Of a stretch of 64,000 nt of DNA, positions 10,647 through 20,841 are shown piece by piece. A model generated the notes under the pieces. It worked only from the letters and a program-made list of their open reading frames with translations, was not told the DNA's origin and searched no databases. How positions within the stretch are numbered: position 1 is the first letter of the stretch; each line of letters starts with the position of its first letter. Origin of the DNA: Narthecium ossifragum (Eukaryota > Streptophyta > Magnoliopsida > Dioscoreales > Nartheciaceae); NCBI GenBank assembly GCA_963920575.1, contig OY986975.1, positions 2,374,650-2,438,649 of the forward strand, in the 5' to 3' direction. The translations under genes were made by a program, and so were the position numbers.

Positions 10647-11862
10647 TGATACGCCTTGAAAAGTGTCGTAGTCTTAACAAGTACGCCAAAATTAGAAATT
10701 TATAATCCGAATCACTAACTAACTACTTTATGGGTACATAGCAATGAGTCCGAGTCGAATCCACAGGGAACTAATGGTTTAAATCGTATACTAGGTATAA
10801 TTCCTAGCCAAGGAGTTGGGAAAAAGATAATCTTTTGGATTTTATCTAAAACTAAACTAAAAATATAAGAAAACAAATAACTAATAAAAGATAAGATAAT
10901 GCCAAGGAAATCTAATCAATAATAAAGAACTTACTAGGTATTCCTAAGATAAGAGCGAATAAATCAACTCAGATAGTTCATATAGTCGACAGGTGAATGG
11001 CTAGAACTCCTACCACTCAACGAAGGTCAATAAAGTCCTACGTTGAGGATAATATCAAGAATGAATATTGGTAAGTAATCAAGATGGTTCTGGCACCTTG
11101 AGATCGCCTAATAGAATGTATCAAGGATTAGAGTTACCCTAGTAGTTCTGGCACTAGCGTAGTGGTACTAGCACATACGAAATCCCTAATCTTGAATTAA
11201 GATGAATAATGGATTAAGAAGCGGTCATAATGGTTCACATTATGTGTAATGGTCCTAGCATTACAAGGCCTTTAATCACGAGAAGGAAATCCTCACATCC
11301 ATGATCCTAGCATAGACGTTTGACGAGAATCCCTAATCTCAAGCCCTAACATGCACAAGACCTAGATCTAGAGCATATAGGAACAAATCATTCATCCATT
11401 AAATAAATCAACACCAATAGATATAAAGAAAATATAAATCAATCCATTCAACCATCAAAGTATGATTTACAACTCATAATCTATAGAAAACCCTAATAAA
11501 TAACTTTACTACATCATAGAATCCCAAAGATAGGGTTTAGTTACTCATCTTAGGAAGGAGGTCCGTCGATGAAGGTTGTCGCCGCGCTCCACCCATGGAT
11601 CTTCCACCAAAGATCTAACCTAATTTGTGGAAAAGAAGCTAAGAGAAACTCTAAGAAATGAAGAAAATTCGGCCATCCCAGGCTGCCAAAACGCCCCCAA
11701 AGAAGGCTATTTATAGCCTAAGACAAACCCTAACTCGGATTAGTCAGTTTCCTTTTATTTTTCCCGCAGCACCAAAAGGAATCGATCTTCTTTGGGCTCG
11801 GATCGATCTTCTTTTTCCGAAGCTTCTTCTGCACCTCTGTACTAAAAATGACATATCTTCCT
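10647..11862 (-). mobile_element. Partial 3' LTR (subtype 1) of the outer element
   Basis: Closely matches 32171-33386 of the 5' LTR, with scattered differences. The first base pairs read TGATACGCC instead of TGACACGCC. It stops abruptly at 11862 inside U3, missing the last 313 bp found in the 5' LTR, and is joined directly to a second LTR piece. It contains one palindrome pair near 11780 and 11801 (first copy with one change). Confidence 0.85.
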
Positions 11863-13177
11863 AACTAAACAAATACGAAAAGAGTACTAATAGATAAGAT
11901 AATGCCAAGTAACTCTAATCAATAATAAAGAACTTATTATGTATTCCTAAGATAAGAGCAGATAAATCAACTTAGATGATTTCATATAATCGATAGGTGA
12001 ATGGCTAGAAGTCCTACTGCTCAACGAAGCCGTCGGGGATAATATCAAGAATGGATATTGGTAAATAATCAAGATGGTTCTAGCACCTTGAGATCGCCTA
12101 CTAGAATGTATCAAGGATTAGAGTTAACCTAGTGGTTCTGGCACTAGCATTGTGGTTCTAGCACATACGAAATCCCTAATCTCGAATAATGATGAATAAC
12201 GGATTAAGACGCGGTCATAATGGTTCTAGCATTATATGTAATGGTCCTAGCATTACAAGGCTCTTAATCTCGAGAAGGAAATCCTCACATCCATGGTCCT
12301 AGCACGGATGTTGATAAGAATCTCTAATCTCAAGCCCTAATATGCACAAGACCTAAATCTAGGGCATATAGGAACAAATCATTCATCTAACATATAATAA
12401 TAATCACACCAATAGATAAGAATATAAAAACAATCAATTCAATCATCAAACGTATGATTTACAACTCATAATCTATAGAAAACCCTAATAAATAACTTTA
12501 CTACATCATTGAATCCCTAGGCTAGGGTTTAGGTACTCATCTTAAGAAGAGGACACCTTGATGAAGGTTGCTGAAGCCATCCATCCATGGATCTTCTCCC
12601 AAAGATCTAACCCTAACCCTAATTTGTGGAAAAGAAACTAAGAGAAACCCTAAGAGATCAACAAAATTCGGCCATGAAAGGCTGCCAAAACGCCCCCAAA
12701 GAAGGTTATTTATAGCCTAAGACAAACCCTAACTCAGATTAGTCAGTTTTCTCTTATTTTCCCCGCAGCACCAAAGGGATCGATCTCCTTTGGAAAGCGG
12801 ATCGATCTCCTTCGTTTTCCGAAGCTTCTTCTGCACCTCTGTACTAAAAATAACATATCTTCCTCTAGGAAACTCCAAATCACGAACCGTAAAAAGTTCT
12901 GGAATCTAGACTTCAAGAGCTTTCTAACCATGTATAGTACATCATCTGATTCTACCTAAGCAGGTACAGTTTTGATGTCAAAGATGGTCCATCTTTGCTC
13001 CTTTGCTCTTTTGCTCCTAGCAGGTTCTTTATTTGTTCGTTTTAGCACCAAACTTGATCTAATCTTCGCTGAGGGTCCTTAAGCCTGAAATGGGGAAAAG
13101 ACAATCAAAATAACATTGCTCGGATACTAACGAGACCTAGTTAAAAGAGGTAATTGTGCACTTTTCACGTCTTATCA
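11863..13177 (-). mobile_element. Partial LTR (subtype 2) fused to the outer 3' LTR
   Basis: Begins within the LTR, about 203 bp in from the usual left end, and runs to the TTATCA end at 13177, followed by a perfect PPT. In the region around 12550-12640 it resembles the solo LTR 5061-6643 rather than the 5' LTR of this element. It contains a GATCGATC pair at 12778 and 12800 (22 bp apart) and seven constant-loop hairpins between about 12070 and 12312. The junction at 11862/11863 shares only CT with the flanking LTR sequences, which suggests end-joining rather than homologous recombination. Confidence 0.85.
12070..12312 (-). other. Constant-loop hairpin array (subtype 2 LTR)
   Basis: On the transcribed minus strand the loops are CTAGAAC, CCAGAAC and CTAGGAC. 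Perfect stems include CTAGTG/CACTAG (12129-12147 region), ATAATG/CATTAT (12217-12236 region) and TGTAATG/CATTACA (12237-12257). A longer stem near 12287-12312 pairs over about nine positions with one G-U. An unpaired base in the stem near 12070 is also explained by G-U on the RNA strand. Confidence 0.7.
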
Positions 13178-13189
13178 CCCCCCCAACTT
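13178..13189 (-). other. Polypurine tract of the outer element
   Basis: AAGTTGGGGGGG on the minus strand lies directly upstream of the 3' LTR. This is the expected plus-strand primer position for an LTR retrotransposon. Confidence 0.85.
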
Positions 13190-14350
13190 GATCTTTGTTA
13201 GTCCTCGAGCAAAGCAAGATAAAAAAAATAAATATAAAGCAGTAAATCTAACTAGCCACTTTCGTAGGTCTCACGATTACACTTAGCATGTGCAACAAGC
13301 CTTTAAACCCCTGGGTGGCCCCAGTGGAGGAGTTATAGTCTCCTGAGGGTTTTCAGTGATAATACCCACAAACATCTATACATCCCTTTGAATATATCAT
13401 CAGAAATCAATTATAATATTCATCAACTCTCATGCATGAAATAGAAACAATATCAATGAATTTATTCTTTAATTCATAGTCACATAAAAGTAGAGTAAAT
13501 ACAAACATGTCATAACACACTTCCAATATTTCAACATATTTAATCATAATTCAAAAATAACCTTAACACTCCTGTGTGTGAATAAAGTTTCACATGCATC
13601 AGAGTCTCCATTATATCCAAGCATTCAACTGTTCAAGATCAATATTCTAAGCATGCACATATTTTCCACTATCACATAACAATATCTGTTCATTTTTTCA
13701 GACACATATTTTTTCTTTTGGAAATTCTACCGTTTTACGCGAACAACATGCTGGTTAGGCACACTGCCCGGTTACTAGGTATGAAATCCCTTTTTTTTCT
13801 CTTTTTCTCAGGTAATTCAACTGTTTTACGCGAACAACACGCTGGTTAGACACACTGCCCGGTTACTAAGTTGAAAACCCTACACTTTCAGACAGATACT
13901 TTTTGTGAACAGAAAATTGCATGTGTTCGTGTATCTTCTGTGACATGACAGAGAACAATAAATCTATCCCAGTCTTAGGTTAAGAATCTAATTTCAGCTC
14001 TTCAATATGTGAAAGTGAACATGTGCATTAGGATATGTCAAGTTATCCCTAAATCATGGTAAAACTGTTAAAGTATAGAACTCATGTCATGCGTAACAAA
14101 AATTTACTATCCCTTATATGATATCCAAGTTTCAAAATAATTCATAAGATAAATTTCTAAAACACGCATGTTTGTCAAATCATATCATAATTTCATTCTT
14201 CTGACATAATCCAAGGGATGTATAATAGTAAATAAATAAACAAACACGAATTCCTAGAATTCTACCTCCAACTTAAATGTAATTGTCCTCAATTACAATA
14301 AGTCATAAAATATATCACAGAATAAAGGGTAGAGATCACCATAAGATCGT
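13190..14350 (-). other. 3' non-coding region shared with the younger Athila element
   Basis: No ORF of note. The stretch aligns along its length with 17156-18320 of the younger element, including a duplicated 50-nt motif (13731-13780 and 13822-13871). It also contains a decayed second copy of the PPT-like block near 14268-14295. Confidence 0.75.
13731..13871 (-). repeat. Duplicated 50-nt motif, outer element
   Basis: Two copies, 13731-13780 and 13822-13871, share TTTTACGCGAACAACA, then CTGGTTAG, CACACTGCCCGGTTACTA and a short variable tail. The start-to-start distance is 91 bp. The same two-copy arrangement is in the younger element at 17696 and 17786. Confidence 0.85.
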
Positions 14351-15578
14351 GTCAGAATATTTGTCTTCCGTATTATAATCACCACATTGGCCCCATAATG
14401 GAAACATCGCCACCGACGAAATGCATGTCTCTAGAAAATACGATCTATACTTGGTATAAATATCCGCCCATGAGCAATGTACAAAGGAACACATGCCCTA
14501 AAAAATACCTTTTCAAAGAAAAATCAAATAGAATAAATGTAAAATATATCATGAATAGCAAAAAAGGCATATAAATTATTAAAAATTTCGGCAGAGTCTC
14601 CTTTGTATTTCTTGAATATGTAGCCTGTACAATCATTCATCCACATAATTTAAAATATAGACATTAAAATATATTAAATCATCCACGCGTAACATCTAAA
14701 ATAATCAGCATCCATAATATCGTCCGGATTGATGATCGTGATTGTCCGATCGGAAAACTAGGCGTTGGAGTATATGGATCGCGTCCATCAGCAATCGGAC
14801 AGCTGCGAACTCGCCGACGGCGGATCGACGGTGAAACGTCGTCGGAGGAGGACGGGAAGGGCTGGGATAGAATCGTGGAAGCCTAAGGAGTTCTTCGGTA
14901 AGCGCAGATCAAGGAAGGGAGGTCATCAAGTGGTAGATCGGTGATGGCCGGATCGGAGGAGAATGATCGCCGGAATTGGATTCCGATGATCGGAGCTTCA
15001 ATCGAGTTTGGCAATGATCGAGGAAAGATCCTGGAGACCTAAGGAACTCACCTATATGATTTATTTGAAGAATTGGAGTTCCAGGAGGCGAATAGAAGAG
15101 GGTCGGAGAGGTTGAGACCGTCGGTGGTGAGATCCAGTGATCTAGGCCGTAAGCAAAGTTTTTGATGGGTGGGAAGTGTTTGTGGCAGCCGGAGGACACT
15201 TCTGGAGGTGCCTAAGGGCGTTGGGAAGCAGTGGAAGAGGTGATCGGAGATGCCCGGTGAAACAGGGGAGGCTCACCGGCGTCGGAGGAGGTGATATTGA
15301 GGGAATACGAGGTTGGGAGGAGGTATAGGAGAAGATGGCGGTGATGTAGGTGTTGGTTTGGAGGGACGGGGATGGCCGGAGAGACGGCGACGGTGGGCAG
15401 CGTCGTCGGCTCGGGGACGACGAGCTGTGAGAAAAAATAGAGCGGGAGGAGAGAGGAAAAAACGAGGAAAAGAAAGGAAATTTAGGAAAAATCCGAAAAA
15501 AATAGAAACAAAACATAGAAAAATCTTAAAAATTAAGAAAAATTCTAAAAACTCAGGAAAAATCCGAAAAACTACTAG
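14351..15578 (-). other. Unrecognised internal segment of the outer element
   Basis: Lies between the conserved 3' non-coding region and the insertion point of the younger element. From about 14700 to 15440 it is GC-richer, with overlapping minus-strand open frames (14909-15199 and 15142-15516) that are Ser/Pro/Arg-rich and match no family I recognise. It occupies the place where the younger element has its env-like and acidic ORFs, so it may be a decayed remnant of those. The A-rich end (15440-15578) looks like spacer. Confidence 0.4.
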
Positions 15579-15583
15579 GTTGC
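15579..15583. repeat. TSD GTTGC (left) of the inner Athila element
   Basis: GTTGC at 15579-15583 is repeated at 30037-30041, directly flanking the two LTRs. The right copy is the start of the GTTGCCTCCC motif of the outer element. Confidence 0.95.
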
Positions 15584-16000
15584 TGACACGCCTTGAAAAG
15601 TGTCGTTACCTTAACAAGGACGCCAAAATTAGAAATTTATAATCAAACTACTAACTAACTACTTTATGGGTAGATAGTAGCAAGTCCGAGTCGGTCCACA
15701 GGGAAAACAGGATTAAGCCTAATTACCGTGCATAGTTCTAAATCAAAAGTTAAGGAAGATAGATGATAGTTGGTCTTTTAAACTAAATTGGGAGAATAAC
15801 AATAGAGAAAAGGCTAGGAAGTTCTAATCCGTAATCGAGAGCTATCTAGGCATTCCTAGGATAAGAGCAATTCAATAAGTTCAAGATGGTTTTCTAGGGT
15901 TGATAGAAGATCGGCTAGGTCCACTATCACTCAACATAGATTCATTAGAAGCCTATATCGGAATGAAGAACAAATCAGCGGATAATTGGTATGAAAATAA

Positions 16001-16173
16001 TCAAAGTGGTTCTAGCACTTTGAGATCGCCTAATCGATAAAGATAAAGAATGAATCGTAGGTTACAATCATAGGTCTTAATGGTTCTAGCATTAAGGCAG
16101 TGGTTCTAGCACTCCTACAATCATAAGCTAGGGTTTAGAATCTAATCCAAAGATCTAACATGGTTCTAGCATG
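16001..16173 (-). other. Constant-loop hairpin array, inner 3' LTR
   Basis: Four hairpins with loop CTAGAAC on the minus strand. 16001-16023 has an 8-bp perfect stem (TCAAAGTG on plus). 16076-16096 has a 7-bp stem (CTTAATG). 16099-16113 has a 4-bp stem (AGTG). 16159-16173 has a 4-bp stem (CATG). Confidence 0.7.
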
Positions 16174-16800
16174 AAAGCAACTTGAACAAGTCCTAATCCT
16201 AGCCTCTAACATGCAAAGCTCAAAACCAGCGAGCGTAATCTCACCATAACTTTCACATCCGAACTCGAAACGAGGCGATTCAAGATTCGTTGGAAAGCTA
16301 AGACAGAGATCTACAACTTTTATGTTTTGAGTTTTCACAAAATCCGGCTGTAAACCCACGGAAAAACCGAGATAAGACAGACCGAAATTAGGGCACAAAG
16401 AGCAAACAACACATTCACCATAAGAAAGAATACCAATAGATATATAAAATCCGAATTTAATCCATTAAACCATCATAAAGTACATGCTCAGATCCAAAGG
16501 AAAAACCTAGATAAACTCCCTATTACATCATAGAATTTCCTAGACAAAAGATTTAGCTACTCATCTTGAAGAGACGATCCATCGGCGAAGGTTGATAACG
16601 CGCTCCCGCCATGGATTTATCTTCAAGATCTAACCCTAATGTTTACGGAGGAAGAAGAGCCAAAGAAACACCCAGGAGGAGAGGAAAATTCGCCTATGGG
16701 TGGCTGCCAAAAATCCTCTCCTAACACCTATTTATAAGCCTTAATAAAACCCTAACTCGGATTAGATCTCAGCCCTTTATTTTTCTCCCAGCATCAAATG

Positions 16801-16975
16801 AGATCGATCTCCATAGGGAAGAAGATCGATCTCCTTCGTTCTGCGAACTCTGGATCTGGAATACGCCCGACCAAGATCGATCTCCTTCAGGATGAAGATC
16901 GATCTCCTTTGCTTCGACTGGACCGCTTCTTGCTGGAATAATGAGATCGATCTCCATTAGTATGCAGATCGATCT
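16801..16975 (-). promoter_or_regulatory. Three pairs of AGATCGATCT palindromes in U3
   Basis: Copies start at 16801/16823, 16874/16896 and 16944/16966. Spacing within every pair is exactly 22 bp; pair-to-pair distances are 73 and 70 bp. Spacer sequences within pairs differ. The array sits just upstream (on the minus strand) of the TATA box at 16728-16736. Confidence 0.72.
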
Positions 16976-17143
16976 CCTTCACGCAGGATTGCCAAAATCA
17001 CTTCGTTTTAGCCCCAAACTTGATCTAACCTTCGTTGAAGGCTCTTATACCTGAAATGCACAATAGACCATCAAAATAGCATTGCTCGGAGGCTAACAGG
17101 ACCTAGTTAAAGGGGCGATTTGTGCACTTTTCACGCGTTATCA

Positions 17144-17155
17144 CACCCCCCAACT
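17144..17155 (-). other. Polypurine tract of the inner element
   Basis: AGTTGGGGGGTG on the minus strand directly precedes the 3' LTR. The first two bases next to the LTR (TG) differ from the outer element's pure-G end. Confidence 0.85.
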
Positions 17156-17695
17156 TGATCTTTGCTAGTCCTCGAGCAAAGCAAGATAAAAATAAACATA
17201 AAGCAGTAAACCTAACTAGCCACTTTCGTAGGTCTCACGATTACACTTAGCATATGTAACAAGCCTTTAAACCCCTGGGTGGCCCCAGTGGAGGAGTTAT
17301 AGTCTCCTGAGGGTTTCCGGTGATGATACCCACAAACATCAATACATCCCCTTTACTATGCCATTAGAAATCCATCATAAGAATCATTAACTCTAATGCA
17401 TGAATCAGAAATATTACCCATGAACGTACCCTTCAACTTCTAGTCACATAAAGATATAGCAAAGCAAAACATGGCATAACATACTTCCAATACTTCAACA
17501 TATTTACTCATGATCGAAAATAACTTTAACATTCCCGTGTGTGAATAAATTTCCACATGCTTCTGAGTCTCCATTATATCCAAACATTCAACAATTCAAG
17601 ATCACTCTCCTGAGTCAGCATATATTTTCCACTTATCACATAACAATCTATGTTCTCTCTTTTTTTTTTTTTTTTTTTTTTCAAGGAACTTCAAC

Positions 17696-17835
17696 CGTTT
17701 TACGCGAACAGCACGCTGGCTAGGCACACTGCCCGGTTACTAAGTATGAAGCCCCTTTTTTTCATTTCATTTCAGGTAATTCAACTGTTTTACGCGAACA
17801 GCACGCTGGCTAGGCACACTGCCCGGTTACTAAGT
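17696..17835 (-). repeat. Duplicated 50-nt motif, inner element
   Basis: Copies at 17696-17745 and 17786-17835 are almost identical. Each contains the small inverted repeat GGCA-CAC-TGCC and the palindrome-like CAGCACGCTG. Between them lies a T-rich segment. The duplicated layout is conserved in the outer element although other bases have diverged. Confidence 0.85.
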
Positions 17836-18235
17836 TGAACACCCTACACTTTCAGACACATACTTTTTTTTTTTCGAACAGAAAATTGCATGTATTCATG
17901 TATCTTCTATGACATGACAAAGAACTGTAAATCTATCCCAGTTTCAGGCTCAGAATCTAATTTCAACTCTTCGACATGTGAAAGTGAACATGTGCAGTAG
18001 GATATGTCAAGCTATCCTAAAATCATGGTAAAAGTGTAAAAGTATAGAAGTAATATCAGGCATTGTAAAAATTTACTGTCCCTTATATACCAGACGAGTA
18101 TCAGAATAATTCATAAAATAAATTTCTAAAACAAGCATCTTCGTCAATACTCTCATAATTTCCTTCCTTTGGCACAACTCAAGGGATGTACAAAATGTGG
18201 TTACCTTAAAATATTAAGCATGACTTTATAAATAC

Positions 18236-18246
18236 CCCCCAACTTA
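18236..18246 (-). other. Second PPT-like block
   Basis: AAGTTGGGGGG on the minus strand about 1.08 kb upstream of the true PPT. Similarity extends past the G-run (a TTTG...GTCCTC-AGCA pattern on plus in both), so the whole block looks duplicated. In position it resembles an internal primer site; function is inferred only. Confidence 0.55.
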
Positions 18247-18848
18247 TGCGGGTTTGTCCTCAAGCACGTAAATGAGGTAAGGGGTAGAGATAACCTGATG
18301 AAACATTGTTGTCATAAGCCTGGATAAAGTAGTATCCTCGGGGAGAGGTAAAACATATGCCAACCAGATTTAATCTTGAAGACGAAGTATGTTCGGGGCT
18401 TACATCCCTATGAAAGGCAGATCATAACAGCAGAAGCCTGGAGAAAATTAGAAGAAATACCCCGTGATCGCACAGAAGAAAATAATGGAATAAACATGTA
18501 AAATTAGAGAAAAATGGGGCAGCATCTCCTTTATTTATTCAATCAGCCCAAGGGCAGTACAAACATTCATTACACATTGACAGGAAAAGTAAACTACCCT
18601 ATGCTTCCACCTGCATGAAAACAAGATTTAGTCATAAGGACCAGCACCATATTACACATCCACATCGAACCAGGTATGCACACCCATAGGACCCACCCCA
18701 AAATCAAAAGTAAGTAAGTAAATACATCAAAATGCCAAGCCAGAACAGAGATGAGCTAAGTACAAAAAATGTCGTACAAACGACCAAAAACACAGTGCTC
18801 ATCCCCAAAAGTCATGCACCTCGGTAAAGTCCTATGAACATGTAAACA

Positions 18849-20561
18849 CTAAAGTGCAGGGTGAGGATCGGACGGTCCAGGAGACTGGCCGTCGGCTGAA
18901 GCTGTAGGAGAAATACCCAAGTGCTCGCAAATCCGAGCGACATCCCGCTGAAGTGCATCCTGTCGTCTACTAACGACAAGCACTTCGTTGTAGATGTCCC
19001 TCAACGTGAGCTGCTCAGGTCCAAACGTGGATGCTGGTGTGAGGTCTGGCTCAGGCTGCGGTGGAACAGGCTGCTGGCGGCGCCGCCGTCTCTGTGGTGC
19101 GCCAACTTTGTTCATATGCCCGACGACTTTAGCCCAAGTGGCATGACCAAATCGGGCATAAGCTAAAGCGTCGGCGGTTACAGTCGGTTCATTCTCCGGT
19201 ACGCACCCACGGGATGACAGAAAAGCGGAGATCAGGCAGGGATGCGGGGCAGCTTTGGTCCTGTGACTGTACAAACAATCACGTACGGCGCCCCGGTAAT
19301 ACAACACCATATCCTCAAGAATCAACTGGGAGACGTCCAAGGACCACCCTTTGGCGATCAGCCACAGAGCTGATAACCAAAGTCCAGTCCTATATTGATC
19401 ATGGCTGCACTGGAAGACGTTCCGGCGCAGCACATCATCAACAAACCAGAGGGACGGATGCAGCTCAGATCTTGAAAACATGGGTCCCCTGGTCCTCTCC
19501 GGATGAAGGAACACTCCAATATCGGCATCTGACGGTATCTCCTCATCGGCGGACAGACGATGTAACCCAGGAGCATGGTCTGGAATTCCCAGAATCTCCC
19601 TGATGATCTCGGCATTAAAAATGATCTCGTGGTCTTCAATGGTTGTTCGGAAGCCAAGAGCAGGGGGTGTTGTCTTGCTCGCTGGCTGGTCGCCATCGCC
19701 GCTGCAAGGTATTGCTTCCATGTTCTGGTAGAACATGCAGACTAGCCGTGGATAGACGGCGGTGGAAGGGTAGCAGATCGGCAACAGCTCGCGAGCCTCT
19801 AGAGTGACAACTCCCTCACTGGCGATGTCCACCGTCCGCAGACGGTCGATGTCGAATGTGAACTCTAGGTTCACTTCGCGCTGCCAACTCGGAATGAGGC
19901 CGGCGGTGACGGTTGGGCCAGTAGGTGGGCGAGTGAGCTTGCCCTTCTTCGTCGGACGCGCCGGAGCAGGAGTGGATGTGGCGCCCTCGGAAGCCTTCCG
20001 CTTGCCTTTTGAAGATCCGTCCGGATCTTGAGATGGACCGGTAGGAACGTCGGCGGTTGATGTGCGGCCATGGGGAATGTTGGGTGGGGAAGACGATTGT
20101 GGAGCTTCCGACGGCACCTCCGGTGGAACAGTGGAGATTGGAGGAGACGAAGGTGGGGATGGCGAAGGTACATATGCCGGATCGGAAGAGGAAGATGAAG
20201 GTGGTGATGGAACCCTCGCTTTACTAGAAGTAGAAGCCCTTGCTTTGACAGCAAGCTTCTTGGCTCTATTGGGCATGGCTCGACGCGGGACGAGTGGCGG
20301 CCGGCGGTGAAGAAGGAAGGAAAAGTGAGAAAGAGGGTTTGGGGTTTTGAGGGGGTATGGGTTTATGGCGCTGAGGAAGGTATGGTGGGAAGGGACGGCA
20401 ATGGGGGAGGGAGATCGCCGGAGGATGGCCGGTCTTAGGTCGGACGGAGGTCGCAGGCGAAGGGGTAAGGCATCGTCGGAGAAGACGAAGGAGCAAAAGA
20501 GAAGAGCGATGTCCAAAGGAAAGGGAAAAATGAGATCGCTCTGCTTTGCTGACGCAGGCAA
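18849..20561 (-). CDS. Env-like / Athila ORF downstream of pol (570 codons; likely start at 20276)
   Basis: This ORF lies between pol and the 3' LTR, where Athila elements carry their env-like gene. Two starts are possible: 20561 (570 residues, with a hydrophobic stretch at residues 9-27 that could be a membrane segment) or 20276 (475 residues, starting MPNRAKKLA, basic then Ser/Pro-rich). I favour 20276 because the upstream stretch overlaps a palindrome pair that may be regulatory. About 130 residues after that start comes a globular part with the motifs GLIPSWQREVNLEF, GFRTTIEDHEIIFNAEIIREILGI and YRGAVRDCLYSH, which I recognise as the plant 'putative transposon protein' domain found in Athila elements. 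The C-terminus is basic and Pro/Gln-rich. No envelope function has been shown for this family in plants. Confidence 0.75.
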   Translation of the reverse strand: MPASAKQSDLIFPFPLDIALLFCSFVFSDDALPLRLRPPSDLRPAILRRSPSPIAVPSHHTFLSAINPYPLKTPNPLSHFSFLLHRRPPLVPRRAMPNRAKKLAVKARASTSSKARVPSPPSSSSSDPAYVPSPSPPSSPPISTVPPEVPSEAPQSSSPPNIPHGRTSTADVPTGPSQDPDGSSKGKRKASEGATSTPAPARPTKKGKLTRPPTGPTVTAGLIPSWQREVNLEFTFDIDRLRTVDIASEGVVTLEARELLPICYPSTAVYPRLVCMFYQNMEAIPCSGDGDQPASKTTPPALGFRTTIEDHEIIFNAEIIREILGIPDHAPGLHRLSADEEIPSDADIGVFLHPERTRGPMFSRSELHPSLWFVDDVLRRNVFQCSHDQYRTGLWLSALWLIAKGWSLDVSQLILEDMVLYYRGAVRDCLYSHRTKAAPHPCLISAFLSSRGCVPENEPTVTADALAYARFGHATWAKVVGHMNKVGAPQRRRRRQQPVPPQPEPDLTPASTFGPEQLTLRDIYNEVLVVSRRQDALQRDVARICEHLGISPTASADGQSPGPSDPHPAL

Positions 20562-20586
20562 AATAAGGGCCCAGACACCCGATCCA

Positions 20587-20618
20587 GATCGATCTCGCTT
20601 GGCTTGAGCAGATCGATC
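20587..20618 (-). promoter_or_regulatory. GATCGATC pair upstream of the env-like ORF
   Basis: GATCGATC at 20587 and 20611, 24 bp apart, just upstream (minus strand) of the longest possible start of the env-like ORF at 20561. Same motif and similar spacing as in the LTR U3. Confidence 0.5.
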
Positions 20619-20841
20619 TCGATAACAAAATGGAAAAACCCTCGAAAATAAATTCAGAAAACTTAAATTTTATTCATTAGAGCAGCACTGCATAGGAAAT
20701 ATGGAGGCAAAATTCTAAAAAAAAAAACAGGAAATCAACTCTAAAAGCACTCAAAGCAAATAAAAGCAATTAAAATAACAATTCAGGAAGCAAAGCAAAC
20801 TACCACGAAAATAAAAATAAAAATCCAAAAGATCCTAAGGC

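Larger units (their letters stand above)
15584..17143 (-). mobile_element. 3' LTR of the inner Athila element (1560 bp)
   Basis: TGACACGCC...GCGTTATCA on the plus strand. Contains a TATA box (minus strand, 16728-16736), six AGATCGATCT palindromes in three pairs (16801-16975) and four constant-loop hairpins (16001-16173). It has the same length as the partner LTR at 28477-30036. Confidence 0.95.
17156..18848 (-). other. 3' non-coding region of the inner element
   Basis: No ORF supported. It holds the duplicated 50-nt motif (17696-17745 and 17786-17835), a long T-run (about 17660-17681) and a second PPT-like block (18236-18246). Up to about 18320 it is homologous to 13190-14350 of the outer element; 18320-18848 is unique spacer before the env-like ORF's stop codon. 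Confidence 0.75.

Noticed and set aside
12603..12622. Telomere-like CCCTAACCCTAA
   Set aside because: Only two to three units inside an LTR, with CCCTAA also single at the same place in sister LTRs. It is an LTR variant, not an interstitial telomere.
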